From Alcaligenaceae bacterium (GTDB taxonomy: Bacteria; Pseudomonadota; Gammaproteobacteria; Burkholderiales; Burkholderiaceae_B), in NCBI GenBank assembly GCA_013416405.1, contig JACCET010000002.1, positions 124,001-188,000 of the forward strand: 64,000 nucleotides of DNA, written 5' to 3'. This document shows positions 8,501 through 17,822 of the stretch, piece by piece (positions within the stretch are counted from its first letter, which is position 1; each line of letters opens with the position of its first letter). Position numbers and translations under genes: made by a program. The notes below the pieces were generated by a model, which did not search any database, was not told the DNA's origin, and worked only from the letters and a program-made list of their open reading frames with translations.

Positions 8501-11500
8501 GTACAAGTGGTGGAGTGCCATGGCACGGGCACGCCTTTGGGTGATCCCATTGAAGTGCAAGCCTTGGCCGAGGCTTACGGGCCAGGACGGCCGCATCCCT
8601 TGCTGCTGGGTGCCGTCAAGACCAATATCGGACATCTTGAAGCCGCAGCCGGTATAGCTGGCCTGATTAAGCTGGTGCTGTCGCTCGAGGTGGGCAAGCT
8701 GCCGCCCACGCTGCATCAATCGCGGCCCAACCCTCGCATAGCCTGGAATACCCTGCCGCTGCGTGTTATCGACCGCAAGCAAGATTGGCCTGTGGCGCCA
8801 CTACGACTGGCAGGTGTCAGCAGCTTTGGCTTCAGTGGCACCAATGCGCATTTGATATTGCAGGCGGCACCTGAACCCGTGGCGGTCAACGAGCCCGCTG
8901 CGGCGGGCCCCATAGTATTGCCTTTTTCTGCGCCGGATCAGACTGGACTGACCAGGGTGGCCGGCAGGCTGGCGGCCTGGATTGCACAAGACGGCCTGGA
9001 TCTGCGTCGGGCCGTGGCCGTGTATGCGCGTGGGCGCAACAGTCATGCCCTACGCGCAGCAGTCTCGGGTGCCGATGCCGCCGCGCTGGTGGCCGGCTTG
9101 CAGGATATTGTGGCGGGCCAGGATCCCATGGGCGGCGCTTGCGGCAAGCCCGTGTCCCATAAACCCAGGGTTGCGTTCATGTTTACCGGGCAAGGCAGCC
9201 AGTGGGCCGGCATGGGTAAAGACCTGTACGAAACAGACCCTCTATTCAAACAGACAATAGATCGCTGCGCACGTGTTGTGACGCCTTTGCTCGGCTATCC
9301 GTTGACCGAGTTGATGTTCGGGGATACGCCGCAAGGCATGTCATTGTCTGACACCCGCCTGGCACAACCGGCCTTGTTCACACTGGCTTATGCGCTGGCT
9401 GAACGGCTGGAGTCATGGGGCATTGTTCCTGATGTCATGATAGGCCACAGCCTGGGTGAGTGGGTGGCGGCCTGTCGTGCGGGCGTGTTCACGCTGGACG
9501 ATGCTTTGCGTCTGGTGGTCGAGCGTGGCCGCCTGATGGCGGACGCCTCGCAAGATGGCGCGATGGCGGCGGTATTTGCGTCGGCGTCATGCCTGAACCA
9601 ATTGCCAGAAGAGCTCGTGGCTGGCATAGATTTGGCCGCGCTCAATGCGCCCGACGAGTGCGTGATTTCAGGGCCGGCACAGGAAGTAACGTGGGTTTGC
9701 GAGGCCCTGGAACATCAGGGCGTGGGGACTCAGCTGTTGCGTACGTCTCACGCCTTTCATTCTCGTTTGATGGAGCCGGCGCTGACCGCTTTTGCATCGG
9801 TGGTGGCCAGTGCGACCCTGTCTCCGCCCAGGCTGACTGTAGTGTCTAACCTAACGGGCACGACGGATGCGCCATTCGATACGGTGGACTACTGGGTGAG
9901 CCATATACGGCAACCCGTGCGTTTTGCCGAGGGTGTGTCTACGCTTGCCCGCATGAATGTGGATGTGCTGATCGAAGTGGGCGCAAACCCTAACCTGACG
10001 GGCACGGCCAGCCGCTGCCCGGCGTTTCAGGAAAATGTACCGGTGCTGGTGCCCACCTTGCGTCGTAATCAGCCTGGCGGGCGGACACTGGGTCAGTTGC
10101 TGGCCAAGCTGTATGTAGCGGGGGTTCCCTTGAATTGGAATGTCCTGCACGGCAAGCATCAAGGCATGGACGTGCCCGGCTATCCCTTTGAGCGGCGTCG
10201 CCATTGGGTCGAGCAGCAAGTCGTGCAACGGCTGCCTCATGCTTCGACAGGCTCGGCAACGGTGTCTTCAGCCGCCGTTGCCGAGCCTGAGGCGCAGCCG
10301 CAAGCGCCGGAAGTCCTGGCTGCCGAGGTAGCGCGCTTCCTGGGCCGATCCCTGCAGCTGGCCGAAGGCGATAGGGATTCGGATCGTGGTTTCCTGGAAA
10401 TGGGTGTTGATTCGCTGGCCCTTACCGAGGCGGTGGCAGCGCTCGAACGGAAATGGTCGATAGCCATCCCAAGGCGCGCATTGTTTGAAACCCTGGGAAC
10501 GCCGGCACGCTTGATAGCGCATGTGCTGGCGCAGTCCAGCCATGCCACGGCGGCGGCTCCAGCGCCTGTGCCTGCCATGGCGGCAGCACCCGTGCCGCTG
10601 CGGCAGGTGGCGGCCGTAGAAGCATCATCAGACCGGCCTGTTCAGGCGCTCTCGGCCGGGCAGCAGGCAGGCCTGGATCAATTCTCCAAGGCTTACGCGC
10701 AGCGCAGCCGGGCCTCGCGCGAGCAGCGCAGCAGATTCGGCCCCTATCTTGCCGACAGTCGTGCCGTTGCGGGTTATCGGCCCGAAACCAAAGCCATGCT
10801 GTACCCCATCGTGGGTTCGCGCGGCCAAGGCAGCCAGATGTTTGACGTGGATGGCAACCGCTATGTGGATATTGCCATGGGTTTCGGTGTGCAGTTGTTT
10901 GGCCACAGCCCTGATTTCATTACGCAGGCCATTCAGCGGCATATCAATGAACGGGGCCTGTTCATCGGCCCGCAGGCCCATCTGGCCGGCGAGGTCGCGC
11001 AGCGCCTGTGCCGTCTGACCGGCAATGCCCGGGCTGCCTTTTGCAATAGCGGCACCGAGGCCGTCATGACGGCGCTGCGGCTGGCCCGACATGCCACCGG
11101 CAGGCAAACCGTGGTGATGTTCCAGGGTTCTTACCACGGCCATTTCGATGGTGTGCTGGCACAGCCGGGCGCCGATGGTGCCGCCGTACCCATGGCCGGG
11201 GGCACGCCGCAGGGCATGGCCGACGACGTCGTGCTACTTGATTATGGTGACGAAGCAGGGGCGCTGGAAATCCTGGCCAGCCTGGGCGATAGCGTTGCGG
11301 CCGTGCTGGTCGAACCGGTACAGGGGCGCAGGCCTGATCGCCAGCCTCAAGCCTTCCTGCAGCGCCTGCGCGAACAGACCCATAAGTCCGGCGCCGCGCT
11401 GATATTCGACGAAGTGCTTTTGGGTTTCCGGGCCGCGCTGGGCGGGGCGCAAGCCTGGGCAGGCGTGCAGGCCGACCTGGTCACTTATGGCAAGATCGTG

Positions 11501-14500
11501 GGTGGTGGCCTGCCCATAGGTGTGGTAGCTGGTCAGGCCCGCTACCTGGATGCACTGGACGGCGGCCCATGGTCGTTGGACGGGGGCGAGGCCCCGCGTG
11601 GCGAGCGCACATTTTTTGCGGGCACGTTCAACAAGAATCCGCTGGCTATGGCCGCGGCGCGGGCCGTGCTGGAATATCTTGAAGACGCCGGGCCAGGCCT
11701 GCAGGAAGACCTTAACCGGCGCACCCACGATTTCGTCGCCCGCCTGAATGACATACTCGCCGAAGAAGACAGCGGAATCTCGGTACATTCGTTCTCGTCG
11801 CTGTTTCGCTTTGTGGGTGCCAGCGACCTGTTCTACAACCATATGATCCAGAACGGTGTCTATGTGTGGGAAGGGCGCACCTGCTTTCTGTCCACCGCCC
11901 ATACCGACGAGGATCTGCTGCACATCCAGAACGCGGTGCGCGAGTCGGTTCTAGGCATGCGCGCCTGCGGCATGCTGCGCTCGCCCGCCATTGCTTCACC
12001 ATCGCTGTCTGCGGTTCTTGCGCCTGAAGCCGTGGCGCTTCCGGCAACGCCGGGGCAGACTGCGTTGCGGCTGCTGGCTGCTTTCAGTCCAGAGGCTTCG
12101 GCTGCCTACAACCAATCCCTGATCTTCGACTTCCAGGGGGCGCTGGATACGCAAGCCTTGCAGTGGGCGCTGCACCAGGTATGCGCCAGGCACGAAGCCT
12201 TGCGTACGACTTTTCCCGAAGATGGGGCCACCCAGATCATTCATCGCGAGCTGGCACCCGATGTATCGGATCTGAACTGGCAGGGCGATGAGCAGGCGTT
12301 TCGGCAATGGCTGGATGACGCCGTGCTGACACCCCTCGACCTGGAACACGGCCCCATGCTGCGAGCCTGGATCATGGCGCTGGCACCTGATCGTCACCGG
12401 CTGGTGCTGGCCATGCCACACTTGATTGTCGACGGCTGGTCGCTGCAGCTGATCGCGCTTGAGTTGGCCGAGCTGTATAGCGCTCGCATGGAAAACCGGC
12501 CGGCGTCTTTGGCTGAGGCGGTACCGTATCGCCGCTATGTGGAACATGCGCGTATGCAGGCCCAGGCTCCCGAGGCGGCAGACTACTGGCGATCCATGTA
12601 CACCACGCAGCCACTGCCGCTGGATCTTCCCGCCGACCGACCACGTCCGGCATTGCAAACCTATGCGGGCGCGCGTGCGCGCCGCCACGTGCCGGTGCAA
12701 TTGCGTGCCGCTCTGGAAGCGGTGGGCAGGCAATCCGGTAGCTCGCTGTTTTCAGTTTGCCTGGCCGCTTATGCGCGTTTGCTGTCCGAGCTTTCGGGTC
12801 AGCGGGATATGTCCGTGGCTATTTTCTCGGCAGGGCAGCCCGAACTGGGGGCTTCCGCGCTGGCGGGTTATTGCGTTGCCGTGCTGCCCTTGCGCCTGGC
12901 CATGGATCCGGCCGCAGCGGTGGACAGCCTGTTGGCCTTGACCCAGCAGGCTGTCGCGCAGGGCATGGCACATAGAAATTATCCCTATCCGCGTTTGATC
13001 AAGGATCTTGGCTTGCGGCGAGATCCTGCGCGCCCGCCGTTGGCTTCGGTGTCTTTCAATCTGGATCGCATGGATGCCGCGCCCTGCTTCACGGGCCTGG
13101 AAACTCAAGTCGATGCCAATGCGCATGGCGCGGTGCGCTGGGATTTGAACTGGAATATCCTGCATGATGCCGATGGGCTGCACATAGACGCTTATTACAA
13201 CCGTGATCTGTTCGACGCTGACAGGGTTCAGTCCTGGTTGCTGCGCTACACGCAGATTCTGGAGTCATTCACCCAGGCAGCACAAGATACGCCTGACCAG
13301 CCGCTGGCGGCAGATGCACAACTGGAGACGCTGGCCGGTAGGGTGGCCGCCACGGCAAGCCTGAGGCCGACTGCGATCGCCGTGATCGATCAATCAGGCC
13401 AGGTCGATTATGCCGGGCTGGACGGCATGGCCATTGCCCTGGCACAGCGCCTGGCTACTGCGGGTGTGCAAGCCGGCGACAGGGTGGCGTTCAGGCTGGA
13501 ACGCGGCCTGGGGCCTGTCGTTGCCATGCTGGCCGCCATGCGCCTGGGCGCCGCCTTTGTGCCGCTAGACAACGAACACCCCGATGAGCACCATGCTTAT
13601 GTGCTGAAGGATAGCGCCGCCACCGCCGTGGTCATCGCTGCGGGTTCGCGTCGTCCCTTGCATACGCTGGCCGTTGTGGAATGGGAGCGTGGACAGCGTC
13701 CGGGGGACACGGGCGGGTCTGCACCGCATATCACTGTGGATGCCACGGCCTATGTGCTGTATACCTCCGGTTCCACAGGCAGGCCCAAGGGCGTGCGTGT
13801 ATCGTATGGCGCCATTGCCACCTATGTGCCGGCCATGCTCGAGCGCCTTGCCATAACTGGCCCGCTGTCCTTTGCCATGGTCTCTTCGTTTGCTGCCGAC
13901 CTGGGCTATACCTCGGTGTTTGGCGCCCTATGGACGGGCGGCATTCTGCATGCCGTCGATACAGAAACGGCCCGCGACCCGGCGGCCCTGCAGCGCTGGA
14001 TGGCGGGTACGCCTGTCGATGTGCTCAAGATCGTGCCCACACACCTGGCCGCGCTGCTTGATGCACCTGATGCACGGTCGCTGCTGCCGCGACGCGCCCT
14101 GATCCTGGGAGGTGATGTGCTGTCATGGCGGTTGGTGGATCGCATTCAGGCATTGGGTGGTGCCTGCCGCGTTTTCAATCACTACGGTCCCACCGAAACG
14201 ACAGTCGGCGCCTGCATGACCGAGGCGCTGAACGAATTGCGACTTGAGGGTGATCCTGCTGTGCCGGTAGGCCCGCCGCTTGCGGGCTATCACGTGGCGT
14301 TGCTGGATACCTGCGGCCGTCAGGTTGCCGACGGTGAAGAAGGGGAGCTTGTTATCTCCGGCGCGGCCGTTGCACTGGGGTACACACAGCCCGAGCTTAC
14401 AGGCAAGGAAAGATTCGGCGTGGCACACGACGCACAACGTTGCTATCGCACCGGTGACCTTGGGCGTCGGCGCCCGGACGGCGCCATCGTCTTTCTTGGG

Positions 14501-16480
14501 CGTGGCGACGATATGGTCAAGATACGTGGTCATCGCATAGAACCGGCCGGACTAGCCGAGCTTTTGCTGACTCATGTGGGGATCAGAGATGCGGTGGTGC
14601 TGGTCGAGCACCGTGAAGGGCGTGAACCTGCCTTATGCGTGGCCGTGGCCGGCGAGGTAAGTGGCGAGGCGTTGATTGCCTGGCTGTCCGGGCAAGTGCC
14701 TGCGGCCATGGTGCCGCAGCGCTGCGTGGTGTGTGCCACCTTGCCGCTGACGGTCAATGGCAAGATAGATCGCCAGGCTTTGCTGGCAAAGGCCGCGGCA
14801 CCGACGCCAGCGCCAGGCATGCCGGCCGTGCCGCAAGCGCGGCCAACCCATCATGCCTTGGACACCATGCTAGCGCTATGGCGATCTGTTCTGCAGTGCG
14901 ACGAGGTCGGGCCCGACGATGACTTCTTTGCCTTGGGCGGTGATTCCATCATGGCCATACAGATAGTCGGCAGGGCGCGTGGACATGGCCTGGCCCTGAC
15001 GCCCACGCAGGTATTTCAGGCGCCTACGCCGCGCGGCCTGGTGCAGCTTGCCGTTCCCGCCAGTGAACTGGCCGGACGTGAGGCCGTGGCCGAACCGGTA
15101 CCGCTTACACCCATACAGCGTTGGTTCATGGAAACGCCCATGCATGATCGCAATCGCTGGTGCCTGACGGCGGTATTCGCCTTGCCTGTCATGCCGACCA
15201 TGGCCAGACTGCGTGCAGCCGCGGAAGCCGTGCAGGCCAGGCATGATGCTTTGCGTGTGTGCTGGATGTCGGGATCCCAAGGCATAATGCAGCAGCTTGC
15301 GCCGCCACGGGTGCCCACCCTGCAGCTAGTACAAGACACGGCACCGGATGCCGCCACCCTGCAGACCGCCGAGGATGAGCTGGCCGATACGCTGATGGCA
15401 TCACTGGATCTAAGCCAGGGCAGCGTCTTTGCGATGGGAGCCATTGCCTTGCCGAACAATCATGCCCGTCTGGTCGTAGTGGTGCATCATGCTGTCTTCG
15501 ATATGGTGTCGTGGTCGATACTGGCCGACGATCTTGCCGTGCAGCTGCTGGATGCAGGCACATCGGCGGCACCGGCTTCCACAAGCTGGACGTGGTGGTC
15601 CAGGGCGCTGTCGGATCGGGTCTTGCCTGCCGGCGCCGCCTTGCCCTATTGGGGCAAGGTCGCGCGCGCAGCAAAGGTTGCAATAAAGGTGCCGGTGGAT
15701 GAACCCGCAGGCTGCAACGCGGAAGGGAGCGTGCAGGAAGCCCGTCTGGCGCTGGATCCGGCGCTGGCGCAGCGCTTTCTAGAGGGTATGTCCACGGTCT
15801 TTGGCTTGCGTCCGCACGAGGCCGTGCTGGCTGCAGTCGGACTGGGTCTGGCCGATTGGGCGCAAGGTTCTTTGGCATGGGAACTTGAAGGCCATGGGCG
15901 CCAGCCTTTCGATCCAGATATAGACCTGTCGCGCAGCATAGGCTGGTTCACCACACGCTATCCTGCCGTGTTGTCCGGGCCGGCGCCAGACCTGCAGGCC
16001 TGGGTCGTGTCCCTGAAGGAAACGCTCAGAAGCATTCCCGATCACGGCATGAGCTACGGTTTGTTGCGCTACGGCGGGCATGCGGATCTGCATATAGCGC
16101 CCCAGCTGTCGTTCAACTTCGTGGGTGAAATCAGTCAGTTTGGTACTGAGGCGATGGCCTTGCTGCGCCTGGGGGCCGGCACCGAGAGGGCGGCTGACGC
16201 CGAACGCCGTCATCTGCTGGCCTTTGATGGTTGGCTGGAAAATGGAGCGCTGGTTCTGTCGTGCCGGTATGCGGGACGGCATAGCCTATCGACCGTCCAA
16301 GCCTTGCTGGATAGCATCCGGGCTAGCGTGCAACAGTTGGCTGATGCGTGTCAGGCATCGGCTGCCACCGTTTATACGCCATCCGACTTTACGGGTATGT
16401 CCTTTTCTCAGGATGAGCTTGACGATCTGCTCGGGCAAATTTCAGGAACAGACTCGAAGGCGGCACCGGGTCATGAGTAA
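5564..16480 (+). CDS. Hybrid PKS-NRPS megasynthase: FAAL-ACP-KS-AT-ACP-AMT-C-A-PCP-E
   Basis: A 3638-residue megasynthase. GTG 5564 is chosen because AAGGA lies 9 nt upstream. Domains: fatty acyl-AMP ligase (about 10-590; LQYTSGST core); ACP (Ser634 in LDSL); ketosynthase (Cys851, His986, His1024); acyltransferase (Ser1296 in GHSLGE; HAFH at 1396-1399, the malonyl-type motif); ACP (Ser1617); class III PLP aminotransferase (Lys1977 in TYGKIVGG); condensation (PHLIVDG at 2285-2291, first His replaced by Pro); adenylation; PCP (Ser3128 in GGDSI); epimerization (HHAVFD at 3308-3313; EGHGR, GWFT). The A-domain pocket residues read D2779 L2780 T2783 K2822 I2847 G2849 H2873 V2881 G2882 K3067, close to known Asp codes. 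The C-terminal TPSDF...LSQDELDDLL-like tail suits a docking segment. Inferred product: beta-amino acyl-D-Asp on PCP. Confidence 0.93.
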   Translation: MNHPAQAMDAILLPHILQQRASDASDRWSYVLLDSQGNEQCRWTAAELAARTRAIAARIERVSAPGEPVLLVFQAGPEFLAAFMACLSSGRLATPINPPRRNRLIERLVAVAGDSGARVALTSSDLVSASQEWSRSSTQLGALEWIATDDLPDEPGFSLADIQADDIAFLQYTSGSTALPKGVRVSHGNLVQDMARMQSAWALSPASTMVSWLPAFHDLGLIFGLLQPLYSGCASVQMAPNAFLQKPLLWLSAVSRYRGTHTAAPSFAYDLCCRRIALEDRAELDLSSLVMTMNAAEPINPVVLEQFSTEFQAHGFRRAAFAPAYGLAESTLAVTASPTGAEPVMRHFDIAALEQGQARIVDEGVGGSRVMPGSGCPLPDVPIAIVDPETLRRCPSHVVGEIWVGGPTIAQGYWRRPEETAATFGAVIAGEAQAGGYLRTGDLGVLHEQELFVTGRIKDLIILGGANFYPHDIERVAQDAHEALRRDNGAAFAIADPEGGREQVVLVQELERSRRGESPEPIMQAVVQAVWQNLELPLSQLVLVPPGSVLRTSSGKIQRLANKRAFLDGSLPVIAQWKAMTAQQAPSVPNSQPNGDPDTGALTRWLTAWLADRLNLPEASIDAGRGFAEMGLDSLGSTELAFALGRQAGLELPETVAYDYPSITRLIAHVAAGAKEELAPAAANAGPAQREQDALIAVVGAGCRFPGANDLAEFRSLLEGGVNAVGDPPAGRPERECLPPGGYIQDMECFDAAFFGVRDIEAAQMDPQHRLALEIAWHALEDAGLADPARRPRNSGVFLGISTHDYAARFHGTEAGFTPLAATGNSASAAAGRLAHSLDITGPAMAIDTACSSSLVAVHTACRSLQSGECDMALAGGVNALISDELTRGFAAAGMLSPNHACRTFDAGADGYVRGEGAGFVVLKRLSDALRDGDHIRAVIRGGAVNHDGRASSLTAPNASAQAALIRAALADAGLAPGDVQVVECHGTGTPLGDPIEVQALAEAYGPGRPHPLLLGAVKTNIGHLEAAAGIAGLIKLVLSLEVGKLPPTLHQSRPNPRIAWNTLPLRVIDRKQDWPVAPLRLAGVSSFGFSGTNAHLILQAAPEPVAVNEPAAAGPIVLPFSAPDQTGLTRVAGRLAAWIAQDGLDLRRAVAVYARGRNSHALRAAVSGADAAALVAGLQDIVAGQDPMGGACGKPVSHKPRVAFMFTGQGSQWAGMGKDLYETDPLFKQTIDRCARVVTPLLGYPLTELMFGDTPQGMSLSDTRLAQPALFTLAYALAERLESWGIVPDVMIGHSLGEWVAACRAGVFTLDDALRLVVERGRLMADASQDGAMAAVFASASCLNQLPEELVAGIDLAALNAPDECVISGPAQEVTWVCEALEHQGVGTQLLRTSHAFHSRLMEPALTAFASVVASATLSPPRLTVVSNLTGTTDAPFDTVDYWVSHIRQPVRFAEGVSTLARMNVDVLIEVGANPNLTGTASRCPAFQENVPVLVPTLRRNQPGGRTLGQLLAKLYVAGVPLNWNVLHGKHQGMDVPGYPFERRRHWVEQQVVQRLPHASTGSATVSSAAVAEPEAQPQAPEVLAAEVARFLGRSLQLAEGDRDSDRGFLEMGVDSLALTEAVAALERKWSIAIPRRALFETLGTPARLIAHVLAQSSHATAAAPAPVPAMAAAPVPLRQVAAVEASSDRPVQALSAGQQAGLDQFSKAYAQRSRASREQRSRFGPYLADSRAVAGYRPETKAMLYPIVGSRGQGSQMFDVDGNRYVDIAMGFGVQLFGHSPDFITQAIQRHINERGLFIGPQAHLAGEVAQRLCRLTGNARAAFCNSGTEAVMTALRLARHATGRQTVVMFQGSYHGHFDGVLAQPGADGAAVPMAGGTPQGMADDVVLLDYGDEAGALEILASLGDSVAAVLVEPVQGRRPDRQPQAFLQRLREQTHKSGAALIFDEVLLGFRAALGGAQAWAGVQADLVTYGKIVGGGLPIGVVAGQARYLDALDGGPWSLDGGEAPRGERTFFAGTFNKNPLAMAAARAVLEYLEDAGPGLQEDLNRRTHDFVARLNDILAEEDSGISVHSFSSLFRFVGASDLFYNHMIQNGVYVWEGRTCFLSTAHTDEDLLHIQNAVRESVLGMRACGMLRSPAIASPSLSAVLAPEAVALPATPGQTALRLLAAFSPEASAAYNQSLIFDFQGALDTQALQWALHQVCARHEALRTTFPEDGATQIIHRELAPDVSDLNWQGDEQAFRQWLDDAVLTPLDLEHGPMLRAWIMALAPDRHRLVLAMPHLIVDGWSLQLIALELAELYSARMENRPASLAEAVPYRRYVEHARMQAQAPEAADYWRSMYTTQPLPLDLPADRPRPALQTYAGARARRHVPVQLRAALEAVGRQSGSSLFSVCLAAYARLLSELSGQRDMSVAIFSAGQPELGASALAGYCVAVLPLRLAMDPAAAVDSLLALTQQAVAQGMAHRNYPYPRLIKDLGLRRDPARPPLASVSFNLDRMDAAPCFTGLETQVDANAHGAVRWDLNWNILHDADGLHIDAYYNRDLFDADRVQSWLLRYTQILESFTQAAQDTPDQPLAADAQLETLAGRVAATASLRPTAIAVIDQSGQVDYAGLDGMAIALAQRLATAGVQAGDRVAFRLERGLGPVVAMLAAMRLGAAFVPLDNEHPDEHHAYVLKDSAATAVVIAAGSRRPLHTLAVVEWERGQRPGDTGGSAPHITVDATAYVLYTSGSTGRPKGVRVSYGAIATYVPAMLERLAITGPLSFAMVSSFAADLGYTSVFGALWTGGILHAVDTETARDPAALQRWMAGTPVDVLKIVPTHLAALLDAPDARSLLPRRALILGGDVLSWRLVDRIQALGGACRVFNHYGPTETTVGACMTEALNELRLEGDPAVPVGPPLAGYHVALLDTCGRQVADGEEGELVISGAAVALGYTQPELTGKERFGVAHDAQRCYRTGDLGRRRPDGAIVFLGRGDDMVKIRGHRIEPAGLAELLLTHVGIRDAVVLVEHREGREPALCVAVAGEVSGEALIAWLSGQVPAAMVPQRCVVCATLPLTVNGKIDRQALLAKAAAPTPAPGMPAVPQARPTHHALDTMLALWRSVLQCDEVGPDDDFFALGGDSIMAIQIVGRARGHGLALTPTQVFQAPTPRGLVQLAVPASELAGREAVAEPVPLTPIQRWFMETPMHDRNRWCLTAVFALPVMPTMARLRAAAEAVQARHDALRVCWMSGSQGIMQQLAPPRVPTLQLVQDTAPDAATLQTAEDELADTLMASLDLSQGSVFAMGAIALPNNHARLVVVVHHAVFDMVSWSILADDLAVQLLDAGTSAAPASTSWTWWSRALSDRVLPAGAALPYWGKVARAAKVAIKVPVDEPAGCNAEGSVQEARLALDPALAQRFLEGMSTVFGLRPHEAVLAAVGLGLADWAQGSLAWELEGHGRQPFDPDIDLSRSIGWFTTRYPAVLSGPAPDLQAWVVSLKETLRSIPDHGMSYGLLRYGGHADLHIAPQLSFNFVGEISQFGTEAMALLRLGAGTERAADAERRHLLAFDGWLENGALVLSCRYAGRHSLSTVQALLDSIRASVQQLADACQASAATVYTPSDFTGMSFSQDELDDLLGQISGTDSKAAPGHE

Positions 16481-17822
16481 ACGGGATGACTGCCTGGGTA
16501 TGCTGCCAGGGCAAGATGGCATGGACGCTCTTGAACCCTTCCCTTTGCACTTTCACTGGCTGGTCGATGACCTGCATATTTGCGCGGGGCCTCCCACCAA
16601 TGGACAGCTGTGGTGCCTGAATGTCGATGTCTGGCGGCCCGCCACGGGCGAGGGCGAGTGCATGCTGTGGGATGCCACCACTCCCTGGGGCGTGGTGCAC
16701 CGCGACCCCCGTTCGTCCACCATCATGTCGGTTGTGCCGGGGCCACGCGCCCGAGACCTGCTTGTCGTGGCCGAACAGGGTATAGGCGATATTGTTCAAC
16801 AGCTGCGTTATATCCGCCCGGTTGCCGCCCACTTTAGCAGGACAAGAATACAGTGCCGCCCGGAGCTGCATCGTTTCATACGACGGCAAAACCTGCAGGT
16901 GGAGCCTGTGAGCCATGAACAAGTGCTTGCTGACCCGCCCAAAGCGCAGGTGCCGCTGATGCGCATGGGGGCTTTATGCGCTGATCCCGAGCAGGGCGCC
17001 GCCTACCTGACCGCACAGCGCAGGCCTGCCGCTGGTCGGCGCGGTTTACGAGTCGGCTTGAATTGGTCGGCAAGCAGAAGCGGGGTTGCCAGCGGCATCA
17101 AGTCCATACCCCTGTCCATGCTTGAACCTCTGCTGGCTGGGCATCCGGACATAGCCTGGGTCAGTGTGCAGTGGGGCGATGACGAACGGCTGTTGATGCA
17201 GCAACCTTGGGCGGCGTCAGTCCAGGCCTGTGGACAAGGCGTGAGCGATGTGGCTGATCTGGCTGACCTCATTGCCAGTCTGGACTTGCTCATCACCATA
17301 GATAGCGCCCCGGCCCATCTTGCGGGGGCGCTGGGCATACCCGTCTGGACGCTGCTGACTCAGCCATGCAGCTGGCGCTGGGGGCTGGATAGTCCTCAAA
17401 CGGACTTGTACCGCTGCATGCGCTTGTTCCGCCAGACTGATTTGCATGCCTGGCCTGAACTGCTGGGGCGGGTTTCACATGTGCTGAAGTCCGTCAAAAC
17501 AACGGCGGGCGCGCTGTCCGGGCCCGTCACCGGCGACCTGACCGAGCGCAGTGGCCTGCAGCGCCTGTCGATGGCGAATACCGACCGGATATCGCTGACC
17601 GGCCTTCTGGAAATCTGCGGGCAGGATGCCAGTTTGCGAGCAGCTTTCGTCGAGCGTCCGCTGGAATTCCTGGCCCGGCACGGCGTGTCCCTGCAAAGCC
17701 GCGATTATCGCCAGTTGAATCAGGTGTTCAAGGCCATGGTCGATTTTCATGGCGGGTTTTCTTGGTGCTGGCCCTTGAACTCGCTACAATCAAGTTCTTT
17801 CAACACAACGGTTACCTCATGA
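16473..17822 (+). CDS. GT9-like glycosyltransferase-fold protein with NHLP-leader-like C-terminal tail
   Basis: A 449-residue protein whose ATG overlaps the end of the megasynthase gene by 8 bp, so it is translationally coupled. Residues 277-292 (DSAPAHLAGALGIPVW) match the nucleotide-sugar-binding end of GT9/heptosyltransferase-type proteins; VVAEQGIGDIVQQLRY in the first half fits the same fold. The N-terminal 90 residues are unassigned. From about residue 367 an 83-residue tail follows that GT9 enzymes do not have. It contains DASLRAAFVERPLEFLARHG, resembling leader segments of the NHLP/Os1348 type, then an aromatic, Ser/Thr-rich end (GGFSWCWPLNSLQSSSF). It may glycosylate the product or act as an adaptor. 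The function is not established. Confidence 0.65.
   Translation: MSKRDDCLGMLPGQDGMDALEPFPLHFHWLVDDLHICAGPPTNGQLWCLNVDVWRPATGEGECMLWDATTPWGVVHRDPRSSTIMSVVPGPRARDLLVVAEQGIGDIVQQLRYIRPVAAHFSRTRIQCRPELHRFIRRQNLQVEPVSHEQVLADPPKAQVPLMRMGALCADPEQGAAYLTAQRRPAAGRRGLRVGLNWSASRSGVASGIKSIPLSMLEPLLAGHPDIAWVSVQWGDDERLLMQQPWAASVQACGQGVSDVADLADLIASLDLLITIDSAPAHLAGALGIPVWTLLTQPCSWRWGLDSPQTDLYRCMRLFRQTDLHAWPELLGRVSHVLKSVKTTAGALSGPVTGDLTERSGLQRLSMANTDRISLTGLLEICGQDASLRAAFVERPLEFLARHGVSLQSRDYRQLNQVFKAMVDFHGGFSWCWPLNSLQSSSFNTTVTS

Noticed and set aside
15070-16380. Last megasynthase domain as a condensation domain
   Set aside because: EGHGR and GWFT segments, HHAVFD motif and the preceding GGDSI carrier motif point to epimerization instead.
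16125-16472. Upstream extension of the GT9-like frame
   Set aside because: It overlaps the epimerization domain in another frame; the start at 16473 is coupled to the megasynthase stop.
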